A DNA stretch of 64,000 nt from Streptomyces sp. PKU-EA00015 (GCF_013387495.1 NZ_JABZEE010000008.1:124001-188000); one strand, 5' to 3'. Shown: positions 34,557 through 45,043, counted from the stretch's first letter. Program-made: numbers and translations. The notes: generated by a model not told the origin, from the sequence alone.

Positions 34557-35494
34557 CCGAGCACGACGGAGACGGAGCAGCAGACGTGAGTACGGGCAAT
34601 ACGGCCGAGCCCGCCGACGCCGCGGCGGACGTGGCCATCCCGGAGCTGGTGATCATCTCCGGCATGTCCGGAGCCGGTCGCAGCACTGCGGCGAAGTGTC
34701 TGGAGGACCTGGGCTGGTTCGTCGTGGACAACCTGCCGCCCGCGCTGATCCCCACCATGGTGGAGCTCGGCGCCCGCTCGCAGGGCAATGTCGCCCGCAT
34801 CGCCGTCGTCGTGGACGTGCGCGGCCGGCGCTTCTTCGACAATCTCCGCGAGTCCCTCGCCGATCTCGACGCCAAGCAGGTCACCCGCCGGACGGTCTTC
34901 CTGGAGTCCTCCGACGACGCCCTCGTGCGCCGGTTCGAGTCGGTCCGCCGTCCGCACCCGCTGCAGGGCGACGGCCGGATCGTCGACGGCATCGCGGCCG
35001 AGCGCGACCTGCTGCGCGAGCTGCGCGGCGACGCCGATCTGGTGATCGACACCTCCAGCCTCAACGTGCACGAGCTGCGCGCCAAGATGGACGCCCAGTT
35101 CGCGGGCGAGGAGGAGCCGGAGCTGCGGGCGACGGTGATGTCGTTCGGGTTCAAGTACGGACTGCCCGTCGACGCCGACCTCGTCGTCGACATGCGCTTC
35201 CTGCCCAACCCGCACTGGGTCCCCGAGCTGCGCCCCTTCACCGGCCTGAACGAAGAGGTGTCGAACTACGTCTTCAACCAGCCCGGAGCCAAGGAGTTCC
35301 TGGACCGCTACACCGAGCTGCTCCAGCTGATCGCCTCCGGCTACCGCCGCGAGGGCAAGCGGTACGTGACCATCGCGGTGGGCTGCACGGGCGGCAAGCA
35401 CCGCTCGGTCGCCACCTCCGAGAAGCTCGCGGCCCGGCTGTCCTCCGCCGGAGTCGAGACCGTGGTCGTGCACCGGGACATGGGGCGCGAGTGA
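34553..35494 (+). CDS. rapZ: RapZ-family nucleotide-binding protein
   Basis: A 313-residue member of the RapZ/YvcJ family. In E. coli, RapZ is an RNase E adapter that controls glucosamine-6-phosphate synthase through small RNAs; in Gram-positives (YvcJ) it binds nucleotides. The P-loop is [12 protein letters not shown] near residue 38, with Arg in place of the usual Lys. The C-terminal sugar-phosphate-binding-like region [17 protein letters not shown] is intact. It overlaps uvrC by 4 nt and yvcK by 4 nt. The first about 30 residues are an acidic, Ala-rich extension. Its function in Streptomyces is not settled. Confidence 0.93.
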   Translation: MTEHDGDGAADVSTGNTAEPADAAADVAIPELVIISGMSGAGRSTAAKCLEDLGWFVVDNLPPALIPTMVELGARSQGNVARIAVVVDVRGRRFFDNLRESLADLDAKQVTRRTVFLESSDDALVRRFESVRRPHPLQGDGRIVDGIAAERDLLRELRGDADLVIDTSSLNVHELRAKMDAQFAGEEEPELRATVMSFGFKYGLPVDADLVVDMRFLPNPHWVPELRPFTGLNEEVSNYVFNQPGAKEFLDRYTELLQLIASGYRREGKRYVTIAVGCTGGKHRSVATSEKLAARLSSAGVETVVVHRDMGRE

Positions 35495-36555
35495 CCGGAC
35501 GAACCCTCCGTCTGCGGCGGGTGCGCAGGTCCACGCGTACCGTGTCGACACGGAAGCGCGGCGCGCAGCCCAAGGTCGTCGCCCTCGGCGGCGGCATGGG
35601 TCTGTCCGCGTCGCTCGCGGCCCTGCGCCGCATCACCGGCGACCTGACGGCGGTCGTCACCGTCGCCGACGACGGCGGCTCCAGCGGCCGGCTCCGCGAG
35701 GAGCTCGGCGTGCTGCCGCCGGGCGACCTCCGCAAGGCGCTCGCGGCCCTGTGCGGCGACGACGACTGGGGCCAGACCTGGGCCCGCGTCATCCAGCACC
35801 GCTTCCAGTCCAAGGGCGACCTGCACGAGCACGCGGTCGGCAATCTGCTGATCGTGGCGCTGTGGGAGCAGTTCGGCGATCATGTGCAGGCCCTCGACCT
35901 GGTGGGCAAGCTGCTCGGCGCCCAGGGCCGGGTGCTGCCCATGTCGGCCGTCCCGCTGGAGCTCCAGGCGCTCGTGCGCGGGCACGACCCCGCGCGCCCC
36001 GACGAGGTGTCCACGGTCCGCGGCCAGGCGACCGTCGCGCTCACCCCGGGCGAGGTGCAGTCGGTGCACCTCGTGCCGAACGACCCGCCCGCCGTCCCGG
36101 AGGCGGTCGAGGCCGTCCTGGACGCCGACTGGGTGGTTCTCGGGCCCGGTTCCTGGTTCTCCTCGGTCATCCCGCACCTGCTCGTGCCCGAACTGCTCGA
36201 TGCCCTGGTCGAGACCAAGGCACGGCGGGTCCTCTCCCTCAATCTCGCGCCGCAGCCGGGCGAAACAGAAGGCTTCTCCCCGCAGCGTCATTTGGAGGTT
36301 TTGGGACGACACGCGCCTAAACTCGCCCTGGACGTGGTGCTGGCCGACGAGGCTGCCGTGCCCGACCGCGTGTCCCTCGACGACGCCGCCAGGCGGCTCG
36401 GTGCCGCGGTCGAGCTGGCGCCTGTGGCCTCGGTCGGGGGCCCCTCCCAGGGCGAAGGCTCTGGGGGAGGCGCTCCGAAGCATGACCCGGAGCTGTTGGC
36501 TGCCGCGTACGACCGTATTTTTCGGATGCATGGAAGGATCGGCCCATGGCGATGA
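35491..36555 (+). CDS. yvcK: YvcK-family gluconeogenesis factor / 2-phospho-L-lactate transferase-like protein
   Basis: A 354-residue CofD-like protein. YvcK binds UDP-sugars and is needed for growth on gluconeogenic carbon and for normal cell-wall synthesis in other Gram-positives. Motifs are [52 protein letters not shown] and [22 protein letters not shown] 35491 overlaps the rapZ stop (GTGA). Near the C-terminus, a 30-nt hairpin repeat sits in frame and adds [12 protein letters not shown] just before the conserved [19 protein letters not shown]. The 3' end overlaps whiA by 10 nt. Confidence 0.92.
   Translation: MTGRTLRLRRVRRSTRTVSTRKRGAQPKVVALGGGMGLSASLAALRRITGDLTAVVTVADDGGSSGRLREELGVLPPGDLRKALAALCGDDDWGQTWARVIQHRFQSKGDLHEHAVGNLLIVALWEQFGDHVQALDLVGKLLGAQGRVLPMSAVPLELQALVRGHDPARPDEVSTVRGQATVALTPGEVQSVHLVPNDPPAVPEAVEAVLDADWVVLGPGSWFSSVIPHLLVPELLDALVETKARRVLSLNLAPQPGETEGFSPQRHLEVLGRHAPKLALDVVLADEAAVPDRVSLDDAARRLGAAVELAPVASVGGPSQGEGSGGGAPKHDPELLAAAYDRIFRMHGRIGPWR
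36441..36470 (+). repeat. Hairpin repeat inserted in frame in yvcK
   Basis: CCCAGGGC (36446-36453), GAAG, GCTCTGGG (36458-36465), flanked by CCCCT and GGAGG. This GC-rich stem-loop resembles the short mobile-like hairpins common between Streptomyces genes (CCCTCCC...GAAG...GGGGGAGG). Here it lies inside a coding frame without breaking it, about 75 nt before the whiA start. Confidence 0.55.
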
Positions 36556-37535
36556 CGGCAGCGGTGAAGGACGAGATCTCCCGGCTTCCCGTCACCCGGA
36601 CCTGCTGCAGAAAGGCGGAGGTCTCGGCGGTCCTGCGGTTCGCGGGCGGTCTGCACCTGGTCAGCGGCCGCATCGTGATCGAGGCGGAGCTCGACACCGG
36701 GATCGCGGCGCGCCGCCTCAAGCGCGACATCCTGGAGATCTTCGGCCACAGCTCGGAGCTGATGGTGATGGCCCCCGGCGGGCTGCGCCGCGGCTCCCGT
36801 TTCGTCGTACGGGTGGTGGCCGGCGGCGACCAGCTCGCGCGCCAGACCGGCCTGGTCGACGGCCGCGGCCGCCCGATCCGCGGCCTGCCGCCCCAGGTCG
36901 TCTCCGGTGCCACGTGCGACGCCGAGGCCGCCTGGCGGGGTGCGTTCCTCGCGCACGGCTCCCTGACGGAGCCCGGCCGGTCCTCGTCGCTGGAGGTCAC
37001 CTGCCCCGGCCCGGAGGCCGCCCTGGCACTGGTCGGCGCCGCCCGCCGGCTCTCGATCGCCGCCAAGGCCCGCGAGGTGCGGGGCGTGGACCGGGTGGTC
37101 GTCCGCGACGGTGACGCGATCGGCGCGCTGTTGACCCGCCTCGGGGCGCACGAGTCGGTGCTGGCCTGGGAGGAGCGGCGGATGCGCCGCGAGGTGCGGG
37201 CCACCGCCAACCGCCTCGCGAACTTCGACGACGCCAACCTGCGCCGGTCGGCCCGCGCCGCGGTCGCGGCCGGGGCCCGGGTGCAGCGCGCCCTGGAGAT
37301 CCTCGGCGAGGAGGTGCCCGAGCACCTCGCCGCCGCGGGCCGGCTGCGCATGGAGCACAAGCAGGCGTCCCTGGAGGAGCTGGGCGCCCTCGCCGACCCG
37401 CCGCTGACGAAGGACGCGGTCGCCGGCCGTATCCGGCGGCTGCTGGCGATGGCCGACAAGCGGGCTCAGGACCTCGGCATTCCGGGTACGGAGTCCAATC
37501 TCACCGAGGAGATGGCCGACGGGCTCGTCGGCTGA
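36546..37535 (+). CDS. whiA: Sporulation transcription regulator WhiA
   Basis: A 329-residue regulator that works with WhiB to switch aerial hyphae from growth to sporulation septation. The N-terminal domain has the LAGLIDADG homing-endonuclease fold without nuclease activity ([30 protein letters not shown]). The C-terminal helix-turn-helix binds DNA ([24 protein letters not shown]). The sequence is near-identical to other streptomycete WhiA proteins. ATG 36546 follows GGAAGGAT and lies inside the end of yvcK. In model species whiA also has its own promoter in the upstream gene; I cannot place one here. A strong terminator follows. Confidence 0.97.
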   Translation: MAMTAAVKDEISRLPVTRTCCRKAEVSAVLRFAGGLHLVSGRIVIEAELDTGIAARRLKRDILEIFGHSSELMVMAPGGLRRGSRFVVRVVAGGDQLARQTGLVDGRGRPIRGLPPQVVSGATCDAEAAWRGAFLAHGSLTEPGRSSSLEVTCPGPEAALALVGAARRLSIAAKAREVRGVDRVVVRDGDAIGALLTRLGAHESVLAWEERRMRREVRATANRLANFDDANLRRSARAAVAAGARVQRALEILGEEVPEHLAAAGRLRMEHKQASLEELGALADPPLTKDAVAGRIRRLLAMADKRAQDLGIPGTESNLTEEMADGLVG

Positions 37536-37565
37536 GCCCTCCCCGGCATGCAGCTCAAGAGCTTT

Positions 37566-37604
37566 GCTGCCGACGCCCGTTCGGGCGTCGGCAGCGGCGT
37601 TTTC
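37566..37604 (+). terminator. Terminator of the uvrC-rapZ-yvcK-whiA genes
   Basis: A perfect 13-bp stem, GCTGCCGACGCCC (37566-37578) with GGGCGTCGGCAGC (37583-37595), loop GTTC, followed by GGCGTTTTC. It lies 30 nt after the whiA stop. Confidence 0.85.
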
Positions 37605-37706
37605 GGAGACCGTCCCGGGCATCCCGATGCCCTATTGACATGATCATGGAGAGTCATGAGCCTGGCGCGTGTTCACTCATCGGGCAGACAACAGCAAGGG
37701 GGGCGC

Positions 37707-40655
37707 ATGAGACGCAGAGCGAGATCGATCCTCGCAGCGGCTTCACTGCTCGTCGCGGGACTGTCGGCGGCGCCGATCGCGCAGGCCGAACCGGGGGGAG
37801 GAGACGGTGACGAACTCTCCGTGTGGCATGCGAAGGTCACCCGGGCGCAGGTGCCGCTGATCCTCGCGGCGGGTGCCGACGGGCACGAACTCACCGAGCA
37901 GGTGCCGGAGAAGGGCTCCGCCACCGTCGAGCTGTACCTCACGGAACGGCAGGCGGACGAACTGCGCGCGCAGGGTGTCGGCATCACCGAGCACACCGTC
38001 CCCGCCGGGGCCGAGCGGCGCGTCGCCAAGGCGGGCGACGGCGTCTACCGGCCGTACAGCGGCGAGGGCGGCCTCAAGAGCGAGATCCTGGCGACCGCCG
38101 CCGCCCATCCCGGCCTCACCAAGGCCGTCAGCATCGGCAAGACGGTCAAGGGCCAGGACATCCTCGCACTCAAGATCTCCAAGGGCGCCTCGAAGCACCG
38201 GGACGGCAGCAAGCCGGCCACGCTCTACATGTCGAACCAGCACGCCAGGGAATGGATCACGCCGGAGATGACCCGGCGGCTGATGCACCACTACCTCACG
38301 AACTACGGCAAGGACCCGCGGATCACGAGGATCGTGGACTCCACCGAGCTGTGGTTCGTGCTCTCCGCCAACCCGGACGGCTACGACTACACCTTCACCG
38401 GGACCGCCGAGCGCCAGTGGCGCAAGAACATGCGCGACAACAACGGCGACGGGAAGATCGCGCCCGGCGACGGCGTCGACCTCAACCGGAACTTCTCCTA
38501 CAAGTGGGGCTACGACAACGAGGGTTCGTCCCCCGACCCGTTCGACGAGACGTACCGCGGCACCGGCCCGGCGTCCGAGCCCGAGACCCGGGCCATCGAC
38601 GCCTTCCAGAAGCGCATCGGCTTCGAGTACGGCATCAACTACCACTCGGCCGCGGAGCTGATCCTCTACGGAGTCGGCTGGCAGGTCGCCACACCCACGC
38701 CCGACGACGTGCTCTACAAGTCGCTCGCCGGCACCCCCGAGAACCCGGCCGTCCCCGGCTACCGCCCCCAGGTCTCCTCCGAGCTGTACACCACCAACGG
38801 CGAGGCCGACGGCCACGCGGCCAACGTCAACGGGATGATGATGTACACCCCGGAGATGTCGACCTGCGCCACCGCGTCCCGCATCGACCCGAACGACCCC
38901 TGGAACGCGGCCGACTGCGCCTCCGTCTTCACCTTCCCCGACGACGAGAAGCTGATCCAGCAGGAGTTCGCGAAGAACATCCCGTTCGCGCTCTCCGTCG
39001 CCGAGACCGCCGCCCACCCCGACCGGCCGTCCTCCTCGCTCGGACTCGACGCGGCGGACTTCACCCCCGACACCTTCACCACCTCCTACGCCCTCGGCGG
39101 GGATCAGGAAGTCTCCGTCGTCGCCCGCAAGTCGCTGTGGGGCAAGCGGCTCAAGTACCGCGTCAACGGCGGTCGTACGCACAGTCAGGTGCTGCGGCCC
39201 TGGAAGGGCGGCGAGACCTTCGGCGGCGACGACAACATCCGCTTCGACGAGTACCGCGCCGGCATCCGGGACGGCGACGTCGGCGACACCGTCGAGGTCT
39301 GGTTCACCGGCCGTACGAGGGAGGGCAAGCGCACCTCCAGCGAGCACTTCACCTACCGGATCGCCGAACGGCCGCGTGCCTCGACCCTCGTGATCGCCGA
39401 GGAGGGCGGCAGCGCACCCGCGCGGCACACCGCCGTCTACACCGGGGCGCTCGCCGACAACAAGCAGCGCAGCGCGGTCTGGGACGTCGCCACGCAGGGC
39501 GCCCCGCATCCGCTCGCGGTGCTCGGCCACTTCGACACGGTCGTCTGGTACACCGGGGCGAAGGCGCCCTCCTGGGCCACCACGCGGGCCGTGCGGGCCT
39601 ACCTCAACGAGGGCGGCAAGCTCGTCACCACCGGTGAGGGGGCCGGCGGGTCCGCCGACCTCGGCGGCGCGCTGAGCGACGACTTCTCCCAGTACTACCT
39701 CGGCGCCTCGGGCCGTGCCTCGCTCGCCGGAGCGGGCGGCTTCCTCGGTGCGGGCCGCCTCGGGGGAGCCTCGGGAGCGCTCGCCGGCGCGCCCGGCAAC
39801 CCACTGGACGCGGCCGGTGCGTACACGATCACCTCGGACACCCTGCCGTCCGACGAGTTCCCCCAGTTCAGCAGCGCGGCCGCGGGTGACTACCCCGGCG
39901 TGAAGATGCCCTTCTCGCCGTACGAGGGCGACTGGTACGCGGCGGCGAGCCACCGCAACGCCTCGTGGATGCGGCTCACGCGCACGCTCGACCTGAGCGG
40001 CACGAGCGCGGCCGACGCGCCCGCGCTGAACCTGCGCCTGAGCTACAACACCGAGCCCGGCTACGACAACGCCGTCTTCGAGGTCCACACCGTGGGCCAG
40101 GACGACTGGACGACGCTGCCCGACACGAACGGCTCCACCTCCACCACCGTCCCCACCCAGTGCGACGGCGGCTTCTACGTCGCCATGCACCCCTTCCTGC
40201 GGCACTACCTCACCGTGGGTTCCGGCGGATGCACGGCGCGCGGCTCCACGGGCGCATGGAACTCCTTCACCGGGGCCTCCGACGGCTGGCGGGCCGCCTC
40301 GTTCGATCTCAGCGCCTATGCGGGCAAGCGCATCGAGGTCGCCGTCTCGTACATCACCGACCCCGGCGACGGCGGCCGGGGCGTCTTCGTCGACGACACC
40401 CGGCTGGTGACGGCGGGCGGCGAGCAGGGCGCCGAGGGCTTCGAGACCTCGCTCGGACCCTGGGCCGTCGCGGGACCGCCGCAGGGCAGCCCCGCTCTGC
40501 GCGGGAACTGGGCACGCAGCCAGGACCTGCATCCGTCCGCCGCGGCGGTCACAGCGCGTGACAGCGTGCTGATCGGCTTCGGCCTGGAGCACGTCCCCTC
40601 CGCGGCCGACCGGGCCCGGATCATCGGCAGGGCGCTCGCCGCACTGCGGCGCTGA
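37707..40655 (+). CDS. Secreted M14 zinc carboxypeptidase
   Basis: A 982-residue exported metallopeptidase. Residues 1 to about 30 are a signal peptide (MRRRARSILAAASLLVAGLS...). The M14 domain carries the HxxE zinc motif (H179, E182 in SNQHAREW), the third ligand H313 in NYHSAAEL, the substrate-binding ANPDGYDY and DLNRNF, and the catalytic Glu near 384 (MYTPEM). After about residue 450 comes a long extension of beta-rich, Gly/Ser/Asp-rich modules, including a jelly-roll-like stretch (LNLRLSYNTEPGYDNAVFEV) and an MAM-like end. The extension may bind substrate or cell wall. ATG 37707 is chosen for AAGGGGGGCGC; a TTGACA box lies at 37635-37640. Confidence 0.93.
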   Translation: MRRRARSILAAASLLVAGLSAAPIAQAEPGGGDGDELSVWHAKVTRAQVPLILAAGADGHELTEQVPEKGSATVELYLTERQADELRAQGVGITEHTVPAGAERRVAKAGDGVYRPYSGEGGLKSEILATAAAHPGLTKAVSIGKTVKGQDILALKISKGASKHRDGSKPATLYMSNQHAREWITPEMTRRLMHHYLTNYGKDPRITRIVDSTELWFVLSANPDGYDYTFTGTAERQWRKNMRDNNGDGKIAPGDGVDLNRNFSYKWGYDNEGSSPDPFDETYRGTGPASEPETRAIDAFQKRIGFEYGINYHSAAELILYGVGWQVATPTPDDVLYKSLAGTPENPAVPGYRPQVSSELYTTNGEADGHAANVNGMMMYTPEMSTCATASRIDPNDPWNAADCASVFTFPDDEKLIQQEFAKNIPFALSVAETAAHPDRPSSSLGLDAADFTPDTFTTSYALGGDQEVSVVARKSLWGKRLKYRVNGGRTHSQVLRPWKGGETFGGDDNIRFDEYRAGIRDGDVGDTVEVWFTGRTREGKRTSSEHFTYRIAERPRASTLVIAEEGGSAPARHTAVYTGALADNKQRSAVWDVATQGAPHPLAVLGHFDTVVWYTGAKAPSWATTRAVRAYLNEGGKLVTTGEGAGGSADLGGALSDDFSQYYLGASGRASLAGAGGFLGAGRLGGASGALAGAPGNPLDAAGAYTITSDTLPSDEFPQFSSAAAGDYPGVKMPFSPYEGDWYAAASHRNASWMRLTRTLDLSGTSAADAPALNLRLSYNTEPGYDNAVFEVHTVGQDDWTTLPDTNGSTSTTVPTQCDGGFYVAMHPFLRHYLTVGSGGCTARGSTGAWNSFTGASDGWRAASFDLSAYAGKRIEVAVSYITDPGDGGRGVFVDDTRLVTAGGEQGAEGFETSLGPWAVAGPPQGSPALRGNWARSQDLHPSAAAVTARDSVLIGFGLEHVPSAADRARIIGRALAALRR

Positions 40656-40713
40656 CACGGTCGGACCGGCCGGATCCGGGCCGTGACCCGATCAGAAAAC
40701 GGCCGGAAAAACA

Positions 40714-40747
40714 GCGGTCCGTACCCCTACTGGTGGGTACGGACCGC
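40714..40747 (+). terminator. Terminator of the carboxypeptidase gene
   Basis: A perfect 13-bp stem, GCGGTCCGTACCC (40714-40726) with GGGTACGGACCGC (40735-40747), around CTACTGGT. It separates the secreted peptidase from the gap gene. Confidence 0.8.
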
Positions 40748-40774
40748 CTTGCCGTACACGGCCCGCTCTGGATG

Positions 40775-41883
<1,109 letters not shown>

Positions 41884-41932
41884 TCAGTACTCTCTGATCC
41901 GAACTGCAACGAGAGCACCAAGATGTGAGTGG

Positions 41933-41972
41933 CAGGGCTCGGGCAGCGCGACGCAGCGCCGTTCGAGCCCTG
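41933..41972 (+). promoter_or_regulatory. Hairpin between gap and pgk
   Basis: CAGGGCTCG (41933-41941) pairs perfectly with CGAGCCCTG (41964-41972) around a 22-nt GC-rich loop, about 35 nt before the pgk ATG. It could be an mRNA processing or partial termination point that sets the relative amounts of gap and pgk. Inference only. Confidence 0.4.
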
Positions 41973-42007
41973 TCGCGCGTGCAGAGCCCTTCGAGGAGTC
42001 GCAGAAC

Positions 42008-43219
42008 ATGAAGACCATCGACCAGTTGCTGGCCGAGGGGGTCACGGGCAAGCGGGTATTCGTCCGCGCCGACCTCAACGTCCCGCTCGACGGCACCACC
42101 ATCACCGACGACGGCCGCATCCGCGCCGTCCAGCCGACGATCGCGAAACTCGCCGAGGCTGGCGCGCGTGTCGTCGTCGCCTCGCACCTCGGCCGCCCCA
42201 AGGGCGCCCCGGACCCCGCCTTCTCGCTCGCCCCCGCCGCGGCGCGGCTCGGGGAACTGCTCGGGACCGACGTCGCCTTCGCGACCGACACCGTCGGCGA
42301 GTCCGCCCAGGCGGTCGTGGCGGGCCTGGCCGACGGCCAGGTCGCGGTCCTCGAGAACCTCCGCTTCAACGCCGGCGAGACCGCCAAGGACGACGCGGAG
42401 CGCGGCGCGTTCGCGGACCGGCTCGCCGCCCTCGCGGACGTCTACGTCGGCGACGGCTTCGGCGCCGTGCACCGCAAGCACGCCTCCGTCTACGACCTCC
42501 CGGCCCGGCTGCCGCACGCCGCCGGCTACCTCATCGCCACCGAGGTCGGCGTCCTGAAGAAGCTCACCGACGAGGTGAAGCGGCCGTACGTCGTCGTCCT
42601 CGGCGGCGCCAAGGTCTCCGACAAGCTGGCCGTCATCGACCAGCTCCTCGGCAAGGCCGACCGCCTGCTCATCGGCGGCGGCATGGCCTACACCTTCCTC
42701 AAGGCCAAGGGCTACGAGGTCGGCATCTCCCTCCTCCAGGAGGACCAGATCCCGACCGTCACCGAGTACATGGAGCGCGCCGAGAAGAACGGCGTCGAGC
42801 TCGTCCTCCCGGTCGACGTCCTGGCCGCCTCGGAGTTCCCCGACCTGAAGACCAAGGCCCCGGCCGACTTCACCACGGTCGACGCCGACAAGATCCCCTC
42901 CGACCAGGAGGGCCTCGACATCGGCCCGAAGACCCGCGAGCTGTACGCTGCCAAGATCGCCGACGCCGAGACCGTCTTCTGGAACGGTCCGGTGGGCGTC
43001 TTCGAGCACCCCGACTACGCGGGCGGCACCCGCGCGGTCGCCCAGGCCCTCGTCGACAGCTCCGCCTTCACCGTCGTCGGCGGCGGCGACTCGGCCGCCG
43101 CCGTGCGCACGCTCGGCTTCGACGAGAACGCATTCGGCCACATTTCGACCGGCGGTGGCGCGAGCCTCGAGTACCTCGAGGGCAAGACGCTTCCCGGCCT
43201 CGCCGCACTGGAGGACTGA
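42008..43219 (+). CDS. pgk: Phosphoglycerate kinase
   Basis: A 403-residue two-domain kinase that makes ATP from 1,3-bisphosphoglycerate. The N-domain has VFVRADLNVPLDG and SHLGRPKGAPDPAFSL, the basic substrate patch. The hinge and C-domain have VVLGGAKVSDKLAVI, LIGGGMAYTFLKAKG, FWNGPVGVFE and the nucleotide motif VVGGGDSAAAV, ending HISTGGGASLEYLEGKTLPG. The ATG follows CGAGGAG. The stop lies 6 nt before the tpiA start, so the two are co-transcribed. Confidence 0.98.
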   Translation: MKTIDQLLAEGVTGKRVFVRADLNVPLDGTTITDDGRIRAVQPTIAKLAEAGARVVVASHLGRPKGAPDPAFSLAPAAARLGELLGTDVAFATDTVGESAQAVVAGLADGQVAVLENLRFNAGETAKDDAERGAFADRLAALADVYVGDGFGAVHRKHASVYDLPARLPHAAGYLIATEVGVLKKLTDEVKRPYVVVLGGAKVSDKLAVIDQLLGKADRLLIGGGMAYTFLKAKGYEVGISLLQEDQIPTVTEYMERAEKNGVELVLPVDVLAASEFPDLKTKAPADFTTVDADKIPSDQEGLDIGPKTRELYAAKIADAETVFWNGPVGVFEHPDYAGGTRAVAQALVDSSAFTVVGGGDSAAAVRTLGFDENAFGHISTGGGASLEYLEGKTLPGLAALED

Positions 43220-43225
43220 AAACCT

Positions 43226-44002
43226 GTGAGCACTCGCACCCCGCTGATGGCGGGCAACTGGAAGATGAACCTCAACCACCTCGAGGCCATCGCCCACGTC
43301 CAGAAGCTCGCCTTCGCGCTCAACGACAAGGACTACGACGCCGTCGAGGTCGCCGTCCTGGCGCCCTTCACCGACCTGCGGTCCGTGCAGACCCTGGTCG
43401 ACGGCGACAAGCTCAAGATCAAGTACGGTGCCCAGGACATCTCCGCGCACGACTCCGGCGCCTACACGGGCGAGATCTCGGGCCCGATGCTGGCCAAGCT
43501 GAAGTGCACCTACGTCGCCGTGGGCCATTCCGAGCGCCGCCAGTACCACGCCGAGACCGACGAGATCTGCAACGCCAAGGTGAAGGCCGCGTACAGGCAC
43601 GGCCTGACCCCGATCCTGTGCGTCGGCGAGGGCCTGGACGTCCGCAAGGCCGGCAACCAGGTCGAATACACGCTCGCCCAGCTCGACGGCGGTCTGAAGG
43701 ACATCCCGGCCGAGCAGGCCGAGTCCATCGTGATCGCGTACGAGCCCGTCTGGGCCATCGGCACCGGCGAGGTCGCCACCCCCGAGGACGCGCAGGAGGT
43801 CTGCGGGGCCATTCGCGGCCGTCTCGCGGAGCTGTACGACCAGGAGCTGGCCGACAAGGTCCGCATCCAGTACGGCGGCTCGGTGAAGGCCGGGAACGTC
43901 GCCGCGATCATGTCTCAGCCCGACGTCGACGGCGCCCTGGTGGGCGGCGCGGCGCTGGACGCGGACGAGTTCGTCAAGATCGTCCGCTTCCGCGACCAGT
44001 GA
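43226..44002 (+). CDS. tpiA: Triosephosphate isomerase
   Basis: A 258-residue (beta/alpha)8 isomerase that interconverts dihydroxyacetone phosphate and glyceraldehyde 3-phosphate. The N-terminal [15 protein letters not shown] holds the Asn and Lys of the active site. [12 protein letters not shown] carries the electrophilic His, [13 protein letters not shown] the catalytic Glu, and [11 protein letters not shown] with [10 protein letters not shown] the phosphate-binding loops. The start is GTG 43226, 6 nt after pgk. It is followed by a large hairpin that should end the gap-pgk-tpiA transcript. Confidence 0.98.
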   Translation: MSTRTPLMAGNWKMNLNHLEAIAHVQKLAFALNDKDYDAVEVAVLAPFTDLRSVQTLVDGDKLKIKYGAQDISAHDSGAYTGEISGPMLAKLKCTYVAVGHSERRQYHAETDEICNAKVKAAYRHGLTPILCVGEGLDVRKAGNQVEYTLAQLDGGLKDIPAEQAESIVIAYEPVWAIGTGEVATPEDAQEVCGAIRGRLAELYDQELADKVRIQYGGSVKAGNVAAIMSQPDVDGALVGGAALDADEFVKIVRFRDQ

Positions 44003-44054
44003 GCGACAGGTGAGCGACCGGTGAGTATGCGCTAGCGCGGATCCGGCGTACCCT

Positions 44055-44118
44055 TGCGGGGGCCGAGGCTCACAGCGCCACTCTGCGGCTCCGCCGCGTG
44101 GCGGGCCCGGCCCCCGCA
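44055..44118 (+). terminator. Large nested hairpin after tpiA
   Basis: The outer stem is TGCGGGGGCCG (44055-44065) with CGGCCCCCGCA (44108-44118). Inside it CGCCAC pairs with GTGGCG, and at the tip GCGGC pairs with GCCGC around TCC. The three stacked helices form one long structure 53 nt after the tpiA stop and 49 nt before secG. It is a strong terminator, or an attenuator of secG. Confidence 0.7.
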
Positions 44119-44166
44119 GTACATATCGGTGTCAGTCCTGATCAGTCCGAGGAAGTTGGTCCAGCC

Positions 44167-44403
44167 GTGGTTATGGGGTTCTCGATCGCCCTGATCGTCT
44201 TCAGCCTGCTGCTGATGCTGCTGGTGCTGATGCACAAGGGGAAGGGCGGCGGCCTCTCCGACATGTTCGGTGGCGGCATGCAGTCGTCCGTCGGCGGCTC
44301 GTCGGTCGCCGAGCGCAACCTCGACCGCATCACCGTCGTGGTCGGTCTGCTGTGGTTCGCGTGCATTGTCGTACTTGGCCTGCTGGTGAAGCTGGACAGC
44401 TGA
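44167..44403 (+). CDS. secG: Preprotein translocase subunit SecG
   Basis: A 78-residue membrane protein of the SecYEG channel that assists SecA-driven export. It has two transmembrane helices, FSIALIVFSLLLMLLVLMH and ITVVVGLLWFACIVVLGLLV. They are joined by the conserved cytoplasmic loop KGKGGGLSDMFGGGMQSSVGGSSVAERNLDR. GTG 44167 lies 11 nt after GAGGAAG; the ATG two codons later is a possible alternative. The position between tpiA and the rbpA paralogue is the usual streptomycete order. Confidence 0.96.
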   Translation: MVMGFSIALIVFSLLLMLLVLMHKGKGGGLSDMFGGGMQSSVGGSSVAERNLDRITVVVGLLWFACIVVLGLLVKLDS

Positions 44404-44445
44404 CCCGTCTCTTTCCCGTCCCGGCCCGGGGTGTAACTCCAAACA

Positions 44446-44474
44446 CTGGACGAGCGTTGGGCCTTACGTAGACT
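44446..44474 (+). promoter_or_regulatory. Candidate promoter of the rbpA paralogue
   Basis: CTGGAC (44446-44451), 17 nt, TAGACT (44469-44474). It would give a leader of about 58 nt before GTG 44539. The -10 box is good and the -35 box is modest. Confidence 0.4.
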
Positions 44475-44538
44475 GGGGCACTCGCGGCGCAGCCGCTGTG
44501 AGACGCTGTGCAGCACCATCACGCAGGGAGTTACGACC

Positions 44539-44874
44539 GTGGCAAGTGGCAACGCGATCCGGGGGAGCCGGGTCGGAGCGGGGCCGATGGGCGAGGCAGA
44601 GCGGGGCGAGTCCGCACCGCGCCTCCGCATCTCCTTCTGGTGCTCCAACGGGCACGAGACGCAGCCGAGCTTCGCCAGTGACGCACAGGTCCCCGACACC
44701 TGGGACTGCCCGCGGTGCGGGTTCCCGGCAGGCCAGGACCGGGACAACCCGCCGGACCCGCCGCGTACCGAGCCGTACAAGACGCACCTCGCGTACGTGC
44801 GCGAGCGGCGCAGCGACGCGGACGGCGAGGCGATCCTCGCGGAGGCGCTCGCCAAACTGCGGGGCGAGATCTAG
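44539..44874 (+). CDS. RbpA-family RNA polymerase-binding protein (paralogue)
   Basis: A 111-residue small protein of the RbpA family. RbpA binds the sigma-factor/beta-prime region of RNA polymerase and stabilises the open complex in actinobacteria. The first residues (ASGNAIRGSRVGAGPM) match the core-binding tail. The zinc-type module has FWCSNGHE and WDCPRCGF (C-x3-H, C-x2-C), and the sigma-interaction end is THLAYVRERRSDADGEAILAEALAKLR. Its sequence differs from the classical RbpA (which begins like SERALRGTRL), so I take it to be the second copy that streptomycetes carry. GTG 44539 follows GGGAG. Confidence 0.88.
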   Translation: MASGNAIRGSRVGAGPMGEAERGESAPRLRISFWCSNGHETQPSFASDAQVPDTWDCPRCGFPAGQDRDNPPDPPRTEPYKTHLAYVRERRSDADGEAILAEALAKLRGEI

Positions 44875-44880
44875 ACGTTG

Positions 44881-44914
44881 AGTCCGGCCGGCACCGAGGG
44901 GTGCCGGCCGGACT
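44881..44914 (+). terminator. Terminator of the rbpA paralogue
   Basis: A perfect 15-bp stem, AGTCCGGCCGGCACC (44881-44895) with GGTGCCGGCCGGACT (44900-44914), loop GAGG, followed by TCGTCGTTCC. It starts 6 nt after the stop codon. Confidence 0.85.
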
Positions 44915-45043
44915 TCGTCGTTCCGAGCCCGGCCCGGCCGCTTCTCGCCGTCCCGCGGCCCGCTGGCACGTCATCCGCCCGCCTGATCAATTAGGTTGGA
45001 GACGCAGCGGGGCATGCAGGCAGGTACGAGAAGAAGTGGGCTG

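Noticed and set aside
37743..40658. 971-codon minus-strand frame opposite the carboxypeptidase
   Set aside because: Antisense shadow of a well-supported secreted M14 peptidase.
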